From NCBI GenBank assembly GCA_003024985.2, contig PXIH01S0001936.1: a stretch of 13,164 bases of DNA; one strand, written 5' to 3'. This stretch comes from Euperipatoides rowelli (Eukaryota; Onychophora; Udeonychophora; Euonychophora; Peripatopsidae). The position numbers and the translations under genes are program-made. Positions 1 to 7,353 of the stretch are shown here, piece after piece. Within the stretch, counting starts at the first letter, position 1; each line of letters opens with the position of its first letter. Below the pieces are notes generated by a model. The model ran no database searches, was not told where the DNA came from, and saw only the letters and a program-made list of their open reading frames with translations.

Positions 1-611
1 CATTATCCTGCAATGGAAATTACATTATAAAAACAAAAATGTTAATTTGCATGCTTGAATTTTAATGAACTGTAGCCTATTGCTCAACACAGGATGTTTT
101 AACTAATATCAGCTAAGATACAACCACTGTATTTTTTTTTTAGATTTTTGCATAATTTTTTTTTTTTAATTTTTACTTTCAAAAATGTCCTGTTTCATGA
201 GAATGACCCTTATAGTATTTTATTTTCTCTAATAAATATATAAATTTGAGACACTTGATCTGGAAGAACATATGAAGATTCAAAGAACCCTCTAACTTAA
301 CACTCCAAATTCATTGTACACAGGTATTTTCATACGTATTTCATATAAAAATGGTAGATTTTAAAAATGAGCGATACTATAAAATCATTATAATTACGCA
401 GTATACGTTGCGGTACATTATTTAATAAGAAATTATGACACAGACTTAGAGTCTACAAGTGTAGACTATAGGCCTAGTCTACCTGTGCAGGCTGTGTATT
501 ATAGGCCTATACAAAGATGCTGGATAACAACAGACTAGTCCAGCGAGTTTGTTCCTTGTCTTATTTAATTTTTTTTTTAATTTGCTTGAGTAGCCTAGCC
601 TATATAAGCAG
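1..611. other. AT-rich DNA with no recognisable gene
   Basis: No gene or element boundary is recognised here. The stretch has T runs near 128-137 and 160-168. A small hairpin lies at 450-467, with 7-bp arms AGTCTAC/GTAGACT and a 4-base loop. Two TAGGCCTA octamers sit at 469-476 and 502-509, and a doubled TAGCCTAGCCTA at 591-602 lies just before the transposon that starts at 614. The 61-codon minus-strand frame at 479-664 crosses the transposon boundary and resembles no family I know, so it is not annotated as a gene. Confidence 0.6.
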
Positions 612-647
612 TAGGGGAGAATGGGGTAATAAGATACAGATGGGGTA

Positions 648-653
648 CCGGTA
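648..653. repeat. CCGGTA micro-insertion in the left terminal repeat
   Basis: The left end of the 614-2523 element reads GGGGTA[CCGGTA]ATAAG at 642-658. The copy at 1253-1263 reads GGGGTAATAAG, and so does the right end in reverse. The extra six bases create TACCGGTA, so they look like a TA-duplicating insertion rather than random divergence. Confidence 0.75.
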
Positions 654-768
654 ATAAGAAACATAAAAAATTCACACAGCAGTTATTATTTTCCCTAGTA
701 GCACCCTAGTTTTTTTACACCTATATCTCATCTATGGTTGTTTATAAAAAAAATTATTAAATTACTAC

Positions 769-1179
769 CAGTGTTCAACACTAGTGGCGGCAACAGGACA
801 AATGCCAAGGAAAATGCATTAAATGCCGTCAGTTGTTAACAACTGATGGCATATTTTTGCCATCAATTAAAAAAATAATAATAAAACTTAAATAGCTGCT
901 GCTGTCAGAATTTCTGTCGATTCATTTTTAATCGGCCACTAACAGTTTACAAAATTCTAGTGGTTCAATTCATTCTGTCCTTTGCTTATACAACTTTAGA
1001 AATAAAATTAAAAAAAAGATTACATTATTCTTAGTTTTAACTATAATTTTGACAATGTACAGGTTATTAAAGTTTTTATATTTTTCTGTTTGCCGCTGGA
1101 ATATTGCATATGCCGCCAGTACACTTTAACTGATGGCGAGATTTCACCATCAGTCTAAAAAACTTAGTGTCAAGGCCTG
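769..1179. mobile_element. hAT-like miniature element nested in the larger transposon
   Basis: The left end reads CAGTGTTCAACACTAG and the right end, reversed, reads CAGGCCTTGACACTAAG, so the two are imperfect inverted repeats starting with CAG. Each end has a subterminal stem-loop built on TGATGGC/GCCATCA: 825-865 on the left, 1131-1156 on the right. The left one contains a 26-bp palindrome (825-850) with one mismatched pair, whose inner 18 bp are perfect. The CAG terminus and the CTTGACACTAA-like sequence recall known hAT miniature elements. No clean 8-bp target duplication is visible: ACTAC precedes the left end and GCTACC follows the right. The family assignment is therefore tentative, and the exact ends may be off by a few bases. 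No coding capacity was seen. Confidence 0.5.
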
Positions 1180-1218
1180 GCTACCTTGGAATTAAAAAAA
1201 GATATAAATTTGTTTTTT

Positions 1219-1267
1219 ATTACCCCAGCAACTGTATCCTATTACCCCGTTTGGGGTAATAAGAAAC
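1219..1267. repeat. Internal convergent GGGGTAAT motif cluster with perfect hairpin
   Basis: ATTACCCC occurs at 1219-1226 and 1241-1248, and GGGGTAATAAG at 1253-1263. The last two form an 8-bp perfect stem with the 4-base loop GTTT. These match the terminal motifs of the surrounding 614-2523 element. They may be subterminal binding sites, or junctions where shorter related elements became joined end to end. Confidence 0.65.
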
Positions 1268-1793
1268 CCGCCTGATATTTCCATGTCTGCTTGTTAAAAA
1301 TTAAATGGTGTGATAGGAATCATCTTCTAATTATATATTATAACCCCAATTTTTTTCAGATTGTTTTACCTATAGCCTACACTTTTTTTTACAGACTACT
1401 GAATACCCTATCAGGTCAAATAAGTTAAACACTGGAAGTTTTAGACACATGTTTATTACTTACAAACTAATGAATAAGACCATTACATATTTGTCTTATA
1501 ACATAAAAAAATGTTGGAAATACTTGTTTTAGATAGCCTAATTTGATTGAGAAAAACTTAGAAAAATTTGAACAGTGTTTATTCCTATTTCTGCAACCAT
1601 TTAAAAGCATATTGTGTTAGATACTGTAAATTAGTAGGAAAAAAGAAACTACACTTAAGTTACTGTATATTTACAACACACAAGCCTAAACCCTTTTTTA
1701 ACTTCATCTTGGCATTTTATTTTTACACTTTTACTTCAGTCTGAAATGAAATGAAGGTAAAAATTAATAAAACAAATAAAAAAAAAAATTCTA

Positions 1794-1843
1794 TTTCTTA
1801 TTACCCCACAGCTTTTGAAAAAATGGGGTAGCCTAATAAGAAA
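1794..1843. repeat. 15-bp inverted repeat with one arm split by GCCTA
   Basis: The left arm TTTCTTATTACCCCA (1794-1808) is perfectly complementary to TGGGGTA (1824-1830) plus ATAAGAAA (1836-1843). The pairing is interrupted only by GCCTA at 1831-1835. Both arms are the element's own GGGGTAATAAG motif. The intact opposite arm shows that GCCTA was added, forming TAGCCTA. Confidence 0.8.
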
Positions 1844-2063
1844 CAGGGTATTTTCCTGAAAAATGTTCATAGCAGAAAACAAAACAAAAATACCATTTAA
1901 AAGCCAATTTAATCAAGCAAAAAGTCCACAATTTTTTTAAAAAAAAAATGCATAGGCAAAGTCAGGATAAAAAAATTATATTGATTAAAACACTACTTTG
2001 GGTCAATAAAATTTTTGGTAGGATAATTTTGTAACAATTTTTCAATGAAAGGTCATTTATACC

Positions 2064-2383
2064 CAGGGGTGTCTGAATTCAAGGATCCTGGGAGCCATGG
2101 CTCCTGAAAAAAACGAGCTGGCTCCTGAAAAAAACGAGCTGGCTCCTGAAAAAAAGGATTAATTTTAATCTTTAATGACCTTCACCAATAACATCAGTAT
2201 AATAAAGTTAATCTAAAAATTAAATACATGTTATAAATAGGTTTTCTTGCTTTATCAATACCGGTAATTAATTGTTACCAAGCACATGCGCCCCCCCCCC
2301 CCCTTTTCCTTTTGCCACTTCTTACCTGGCTCCTAACAATTTTTGCCTGGCTCCTGAACTTTTGGAAGATTTGTACACCCCTG
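2064..2383. mobile_element. hAT-type miniature element with perfect 8-bp target duplication
   Basis: This 320-bp element begins CAGGGGTGT and ends ACACCCCTG, so its terminal repeats are inverted (8 of 9 outer bases exact). It is bracketed by identical TTTATACC copies at 2056-2063 and 2384-2391, an 8-bp duplication typical of hAT transposition. GGAGCCA lies subterminally at both ends: at 2091-2097 on the left and as its complement in the right arm. The interior has a 21-bp tandem repeat (2099-2155), a TACCGGTA at 2259-2266 and a run of 13 C at 2291-2303. No coding frame is present, so movement would have needed a transposase in trans. It sits inside the 614-2523 element and is therefore younger than it. 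Confidence 0.85.
2099..2155 (+). repeat. 21-bp tandem repeat, about 2.7 copies
   Basis: The unit starts GGCTCCTGAAAAAAACGAG and repeats exactly at 2099, 2120 and 2141; the third copy degenerates after GGCTCCTGAAAAAAA. It lies next to the left terminus of the hAT miniature element. GGCTCCT also recurs near the right end, at about 2327-2334 and 2349-2356. The 14-bp palindrome GGAGCCATGGCTCC at 2091-2104 overlaps its start. Confidence 0.85.
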
Positions 2384-2525
2384 TTTATACCTAATTTTAC
2401 AGGTTTTAGGGGATAAGTTCAGGTTTGTTATAGAATTTTTTCAGAATTTTAGACCTATAAACAAAAATAACAAAAAAAAAAAAGTATCTTATTACCCCTG
2501 TTTCTTATTACCACATTCTCCCCTA

Positions 2526-3542
2526 GACCTATATTTAATTTTTTTTTTTTTTTTTTTTAATAGGCTAGGCTACACCAACATTTTTTGAAAGTTAATTTTA
2601 TATTTTTATAATTTTTTTAAAAAAAAAAAACCTCACTGGTGGCAGCAATGGTACACCAAGATGTTTGAAAACTAGGGATAGAATGAAATATTGAAATAGG
2701 AGGGTAATAGAACATGTAGATAAGTGGAAAAGAGGATAATTTAAAACGTAACTTATAGTATTTTATTAAGTTGTGAAGATTTGAATTTAGAAACTAATAA
2801 AATTGTAGGAAATGGGGATCTATTTCTATTGTTGAAGAGAGGGGTGAAGGAGGTATTAATTAAATGGCTAAATTTTAAAGTGGGAAGAAAATGGATTGGA
2901 TGGGTTAAAGAATTTTTGGCGGAATTTGAAAGGAGGATTGGTATGGTGACGATTGGCTAACATGCAAATGACTGGTAATAAGAAGTAGCCAGTTTTTGCA
3001 TTGCATCACCTCCTTGAATTTGTCACGTCATTTTGAGCTGTTAAAAATGTTTGAAATACAAGTTATTAACTTACAAAATTTAACAAAAAATTTTTTTCCC
3101 TTTTTCATGTACAGTAGCTTACCTAAATTTGATGTGAAAAAAAAAAACAGTTTATTTTTTACATTCGTCTGTAGGCTATTCCAGTTTACTTTCCTTCCGC
3201 CAAAGATGGCCGCTTCCAAATATAAATTACCGATAATTGGCAAATAGGCCTACAATTCTAATTTCAAATACAGTACTGAATTATTATTAAAAATATCAAT
3301 TCAAAATAGGTCTACTATTTATTATTATAAATAATTCAAAATAATGAATTAAAATAATTCTATATTTTAGACATTAGAAATATGCTTGTTTTAAGTTAAG
3401 TAATTTACGTCGGAACCAATTTCAATGATCTACTAACCTTAAAACTATAGCCTAGTGATCTTATTATAAATGATTAGGCTGGTACAAAAAGATCCAAAAC
3501 TATTATTATCCAACATTTAATTAGTCTTAAGATTTTGTTACA
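2526..3542. other. AT-rich spacer with poly-T tract, no gene recognised
   Basis: A run of 20 T (2539-2558) is followed by a doubled TAGGCTAGGCTA at 2561-2572. A purine-rich, AT-rich stretch at about 2660-2960 shows no open frame of note. The overlapping short frames at 2996-3247 and 3028-3243, on opposite strands, are rich in Phe, Lys and Leu as expected from A/T runs, and I do not accept them as genes. A weak promoter-like motif lies at 3203-3213 and a TAGGCCTA at 3245-3252. Confidence 0.55.
3203..3213 (+). promoter_or_regulatory. Possible YY1-type site AAGATGGCCGC
   Basis: AAGATGGCCGC differs by one base from the AAGATGGCGGC core often found at metazoan promoters and 5' untranslated regions. 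It lies in a small G/C-richer patch (TTCCGCC before, CGCTTCC after), which stands out in this AT-rich sequence. The ATG inside it opens only 13 codons before a stop, and no downstream exon is recognised. It could be a promoter relic, part of a mobile element, or chance. Confidence 0.2.
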
Positions 3543-3687
3543 TTTCTAACCTTAATCCTTAATCTACCCTACTCTACTTTTCCCCAATCTAGGATAATCT
3601 AGAAGTGCAATAACACTTTTTATTTCATTTTAATATTTTATTACAATCCTAACAATCATTACCCTGAACCCTAATTCCAACTAAGAG

Positions 3688-4146
3688 CAGAGATGTTGGG
3701 TCTCGAGACCTATTGATACCACAAATATGTGGTCTTGGTCTTGTACTGGGCTCCAGAGTCTTATTCAGAATAAGACTTATTCTTGATCTGTCTTGGTCTC
3801 GACATTTCAGATTGCCTTCTTGGTCTTTATCTCGACATTTATAATATTTAATTCATTTCTAAAGATTTTTTTATAATTTACATTACAGTAATGTCTACAA
3901 AAAAAAAATACCAGGTAGGCCTATTTTGGAATTGGCATTTAAAGATGCTGCTGCGCAGTGAAATCATTTGAAAACATATTTGTTTAAAAATGTATTATAA
4001 AATGAAGGCTGCTTTGCAATTGCAGTGTTTGAGTGATGTTTGTTTATAAATTTTAGCAATAGGCCTACTCTCTGGTCTTGGTCTTGATGTCTCTCGTCTT
4101 GACCTTGATCTTAGACTCAAAATCTCAGGTCTTGATAACAAGTCTG
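3688..4146. mobile_element. hAT-type miniature element inserted in the tandem array
   Basis: The 459-bp insert begins CAGAGATGTT and ends AACAAGTCTG, whose reverse is CAGACTTGTT, giving inverted ends matching at 8 of 10 bases. ACTAAGAG is duplicated exactly on both sides (3680-3687 and 4147-4154). Removing the insert and one duplicate restores the tandem-repeat unit across the site, which confirms both boundaries. The interior has many TCTTGGTC/TCTCGAC repeats, the perfect palindrome GGTCTCGAGACC at 3699-3710 and a stem GTCTTATTC/GAATAAGAC at 3758-3776. No coding frame was found. The CAGA terminus and 8-bp duplication identify the hAT type. Confidence 0.88.
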
Positions 4147-4408
4147 ACTAAGAGTGAAATCTACTTTTCCCCAACCTTAAGATAGCCAAATTTAAAAGGG
4201 AATTAATTAGGGCTTAACCCTTTTTAGATTGTTTTAATATTTTATTACAATCCTAACCGTAACCCTGAACCTAACTCCAATTACGAGTGAAATCTACTTT
4301 TCCACAACCCTAGGATAATCTAGAAGTGAATTGTACCCTTTTTAGATCGTTTTAATATTTTATTATAATCCTAACCTTAGCCGTTACCCTGAACCCTAAC
4401 TCCAACTA

Positions 4409-4414
4409 CCGGTA
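4409..4414. repeat. CCGGTA micro-insertion in a tandem-repeat unit
   Basis: The last unit reads CAACTA[CCGGTA]CATGTG where the previous unit (about 4278-4290) reads CAATTACGAGTG. The following GTGAAATCTA aligns in both. The extra six bases make TACCGGTA at 4407-4414, the same motif that interrupts the left terminal repeat at 646-653. Confidence 0.7.
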
Positions 4415-4431
4415 CATGTGAAATCTATTCT

Positions 4432-5024
4432 AGAAATGTTAAAATCAAAAATCGCAAATTTCTAACCAGCATAAAGGTGATAGAAACACTTGAGGCCAAG
4501 ATTTCTTAAAAATGGGAACGTTTTACTAACGTACTTTACTTGACGTTAATACTACCATCACCGTATATAAAACTAAACTAAAACTAAACATTTGCAAACC
4601 AGAAGTAAGACTTGCCTTAAAACTAAATAATTTATAAAATAAAATAAATTTCAGTAGGCCTACTAAATAAGCTGCTACATAGCAAATAATAATTAAACTC
4701 ACCATTAAAACCCTGACATTGATTTCAATTATTGATTCTGGTTGGTTGAATGGTCGGCCATATTGGGAGGGGGGGGGGGCAAGTAAACTGGAATATTCCC
4801 TTACATTCATCTGTGTGCCAGTGTAAGTCACAAAAAAAAAGCAATTTTTTTCTTTTAAATGAAAATTATAACATTTTTTCTTATACACATGTGGATGTTT
4901 TAAATTATTGATATGATAACGTTTTCTGTTGCATTTAATAGTGGAAAATATTTAATCATTGTGTAGGCTGTCACAACTTTACTCAGTTCAGATTAATTTA
5001 ACAGGATTTCGGTTTATATTCAAT
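4432..5024. other. AT-rich spacer, no gene recognised
   Basis: A TAGGCCTA lies at 4655-4662 and a run of 11 G at 4769-4779. Just before the G run, GGTCGGCCATATTGG is a small G/C-richer patch. A 120-codon minus-strand frame at 4526-4888 is open, but its product is a hydrophobic and lysine-rich mixture whose first half comes from A/T runs. I recognise no motif in it and treat it as a chance frame. Confidence 0.5.
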
Positions 5025-5640
5025 ATGGCTAAATCAAGTGCTCAAAGTAACAAAGGGAAAATATGATACAGAATGGAATTTTTTAAACAATTCAAGAAAA
5101 ATGATCTATCAAAATTCAGCAAAAAAGAAGTCCTTCAAAATATGACACTTGATGAAAAGGAGCAGCACAGGAAAAAACATTAAGAGGAACTGATAATATA
5201 CAGATTAAAAAAAGAAATAGAATGTTGGTCTAAACCTAAATCTGCAGAGAGTTAAATGTCTAATGTAACCTAAGCTACAATTCTCTTGTGCTTTTGGATT
5301 TAAGCTGAACTGCAAAAGCATCAAAAAGTCTACCTAGAAATCCGTCTTACAAACAGAAAATTTCTTTAGAAACAAAAAGCGCCCTGGTTTAAAGGATTTT
5401 ATGATTGTTCGTATTGGAACTTGGTAAAAAAAGTTATAAAAGCGCTACCGATACTTGTACCATATCTTACTGTTGGTGAGACAATGAAGAATTTAAAATT
5501 GATTTTCCTGATAAGATGAAGTAAATTTTCACAGTTTTGGACCAGGGTAGGCTGCATTCTTCATGCTAAACTGAAACTTTTTGAAGCTGCTATAAGATTA
5601 TTCCCGAGTACTGGGGGTGGCAGCATTCTCTTATTCTATT
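5025..5640 (+). pseudogene. Decayed coding relic of an unidentified, probably repeat-encoded protein
   Basis: A frame from ATG at 5025 runs 76 codons to the stop at 5253-5255. It is broken by in-frame stops at codons 14 and 53. It is strongly charged, with segments such as FKKNDLSKFSKKEVLQNM and LDEKEQHRKKH. A second block at 5287-5430 carries one stop and the text KKRPGLKDFMIVRIG. A third, in two frames, is FKIDFPDKMK (about 5490-5520) followed by SKFSQFWTRVGC. The order basic N-terminus, PG-x-KD, FK-x-x-FPD and KFS recalls uncharacterised multicopy proteins annotated in many invertebrate genomes; this is from memory and unverified. Stops and frameshifts make it non-functional. Confidence 0.4.
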
Positions 5641-6590
5641 TTTTGAACATTAATAAAGGAATAATAATTTTAAATAATTTCTGTAATTAGATAAATTACA
5701 GTAGATTACATTAAAAAAAATTTAGCAGCAATAAATTTAGAGTGCTAAAGGATCAGTGTGTTAGATCATATCATGATTTATCACAGCCCGTTTTTCATTT
5801 GAAATGGAGGGTCTCGCTCTAACTTTCAAACTAAGAAATAATCTTATTTGATGTTTAATTCAACAATAAATAGGCCCTACACTGATGTAACGTGTAAGTA
5901 ATTTAAACAAAAGTAAAAAACTAAATACCGTTAGGCCTAAGCTTGTCAAGAAATTGTATTTTTACATTTATTTCATAGAAATGAATATTTTCCTTCCCTC
6001 CCCTTCTTTTCCTCTCCTCTATTTCTTCCCGAAGGCAAAATTCTTCTCGAACTGTTTGCTCACACTTTTAATAAGAGTAGGCCTAGGCTATATACCCCTG
6101 TTTTGGACTGAACCAAATGCCTGCTAATCTGTCATAATACAATAATTCTTCTCACCCATTATCACTAACAATTTTTTTTTTCCTCAAATAATAACAGAAT
6201 ACAGTAAATAAATTCTGTTGATTACTATAAATAGATACAATGTAGGCCTACTGTATTAATAAACGTGTAAAACCACAATAGATCAACTCTGTATTATAAA
6301 GGTGCCGACTTCACTGAAATCCAACTGATTAGGCTAGTCTGGCTGTGTCAGTTCTTTAAAGTTTTCTTTAAACTGAAAACAACGAGCTGATATGCTAGCT
6401 AAATTTTAATTCGGTATATACAGTAAATATAATTATAGAATGGTTTATGAGCAGACCAATGAGGTTTAATAATAAACCTCCATGGAGCAGACCAACACAC
6501 TGTAGCAATCTTCGATGATTTTCTGCTCGTTGTTGTGAAAGTTTTTTAAAACTAAAGGAAAATATTCATGCACTACTGTATTCATTCATT
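5641..6590. other. AT-rich spacer, no gene recognised
   Basis: TAGGCCTA octamers occur at 5932-5939, 6078-6085 (running into GGCTA) and 6243-6250 (running into CTGTA). A pyrimidine-rich tract lies at about 5991-6030. A hairpin flanked by direct repeats lies at 6449-6495. No coding block linked to the relics on either side was recognised, although the missing body of the transposase found at 6591 would be expected just upstream. Confidence 0.5.
6449..6495. repeat. Hairpin flanked by direct repeats GAGCAGACCAA
   Basis: GAGCAGACCAA occurs at 6449-6459 and again at 6485-6495. Between them is an inverted repeat with perfect 8-bp arms GAGGTTTA (6461-6468) and TAAACCTC (6473-6480) around a 4-base loop. 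An 11-bp direct repeat around a small palindrome resembles a tiny insertion with target duplication, but the two copies are only 25 bp apart and no family is recognised. Confidence 0.6.
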
Positions 6591-6716
6591 TTACAGCCAC
6601 TTGATGTAGGTGTAACCTTGAACTTTAAAGAGGAATTGAGAAAATATTTCAACCAATTGTATGCTGAGATGGTAAAGAGATTTCTGCAATTAACAATAAA
6701 TTGCTTGCGTCAGTGA
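6591..6716 (+). pseudogene. C-terminal fragment of a pogo/Tigger-type DDE transposase
   Basis: The frame reads LQPLDVGV, then NFKEELRKYF and LYAEMVKRFL, ending in TGA at 6714-6716 after 41 codons. (L/I)QPLD followed by FK-x-x-LR-x-Y is the conserved end of the DDE domain in pogo/Tigger/CENP-B-like transposases. The Asp of QPLD is probably the third catalytic acid of that triad (established for the family, inferred here). The upstream text ending TTCATTTTACAG is compatible with the residues that normally precede QPLD, but no further block with the first two acids was recognised. It is a fragment, not an active gene. Confidence 0.65.
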
Positions 6717-7266
6717 AATTAAAAAAAAAAAAAGATTTGATTATTTCAATCTTATAAAAAAAAAACATTGAAGAATTTTTAAATGTAAATTTTATAATAA
6801 TTACTGTAGCCTAATTAATTTAAAAACAAAAAAATAAATGACATATTTTGTAGTTTTTTTTTTCATTTGATACACTTTATTAAAAATTAAAGATTTAGCA
6901 CTTTGTATGTTTTTAATGATTATTTTTTTTGCGAATCTTTATTTTTGCGACCAAATGATTGCCGCCAAACTCTCGTAAATATTACTCCCACGAAAAAACA
7001 AATTAGGAAAGCCACTAATGCCAGAAAAATAGACCCAAGCACTGCTCCAGAATTTGTATTACTTGCACAACTTAAATCCTATTACTGTAATATTTTTTTT
7101 TATCTCGACCTGTAGTCAGTCTACTGTTGAGAATAAAATGAAAGAATTTGAACTTCTTAGGAAACCAAATGGCAAAAGATCTAATAAACATACCAGAAAC
7201 AAGAAAATCACATTGTTTTAGGCTTTTTAACAATTTATGAAATTGAATTTTTTTATGATATCAACA
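6717..7266. other. AT-rich stretch, possible further transposase debris
   Basis: TACTGTAGCCTA lies at 6802-6813. A 70-codon frame at 6903-7115 contains QIRKATNARKIDPSTAPEF, faintly like the C-terminal tail of pogo/jerky-type transposases, but the match is too weak to call. A 27-codon frame begins at 7138. No convincing gene is seen. Confidence 0.35.
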
Positions 7267-7353
7267 TACCGCGATGGGACGGCAAGGTTCCTAGAGGGCC
7301 ACCACCCTCTAGCTACAGTAGGAATCAGAACATAAATAAAACTCCAGATAACT
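7267..7353 (+). repeat. Short dispersed repeat, copy 1
   Basis: It aligns with 8288-8364 in the same orientation. Shared blocks are TACCGC, GCAAGGTTCCTAGA, GGCCAC, TAGCTACA and ATAAATAAAAC, with small indels between them. This copy contains a perfect stem CTAGAGGG/CCCTCTAG (7311 region) around a 6-base loop. The reverse strand has TAGCTAGAGGG, loosely like a polymerase III A box, but no B box follows. The family is not recognised; a short interspersed element or miniature transposon end is possible. Confidence 0.7.

Larger units (their letters stand above)
614..2523. mobile_element. Non-autonomous inverted-repeat DNA transposon with TA target duplication
   Basis: The two ends are inverted copies. 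The left end begins GGGGAGAATGGGGTAATAAG at 614, and the right end read in reverse begins GGGGAGAATGTGGTAATAAG. Similarity continues for roughly 45 bp if small indels are allowed. TA lies directly outside both ends (612-613 and 2524-2525), which fits a TA target-site duplication. The 1910-bp body holds no credible transposase frame, so the element is non-autonomous or fully decayed. About 740 bp of it is two later nested insertions and their target duplication (769-1179 and 2056-2383). GGGGTAATAAG or its reverse recurs inside at 1219-1267, 1797-1807 and 1825-1840, as well as in both ends, and may be a repeated transposase-binding site. TA-duplicating superfamilies such as Tc1/mariner or ISL2EU are possible; I cannot assign one. 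Confidence 0.75.
3543..4431 (+). repeat. Tandem array of about 120-133 bp units rich in CCTAACC-like text
   Basis: Units share the anchors TCTACTTTTCC, GGATAATCTAGAAGTG, TTTTAATATTTTATTA and a tail like CCCTGAACCCTAACTCCAA. The TCTA(C/T)T anchor recurs at 3573, 4160, 4293 and 4424. Spacings are 133 and 131 bp for the last two intervals, and about 120 bp for the first once the 459-bp insertion and its 8-bp duplication are removed. That gives roughly three and a half units. The CCCTAAC text resembles telomeric repeat but is imperfect and embedded in a longer unit, so this is a minisatellite or the core of an unidentified repeat, not a telomere. Confidence 0.8.

Noticed and set aside
2996-3247. 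Overlapping 83- and 71-codon frames on opposite strands
   Set aside because: Both are dominated by Phe/Lys/Leu from poly-T and poly-A tracts. The short MAASKYKLPIIGK tail after the YY1-like ATG ends in a stop without a usable splice donor.
3650-4410. Telomeric repeat
   Set aside because: CCCTAAC-like text occurs only once or twice per 130-bp unit and is imperfect, so it is not a hexamer array.
4526-4888. 120-codon minus-strand open frame with a hydrophobic stretch
   Set aside because: Its composition follows A/T runs, no motif is recognised, and no splice or promoter context supports it.
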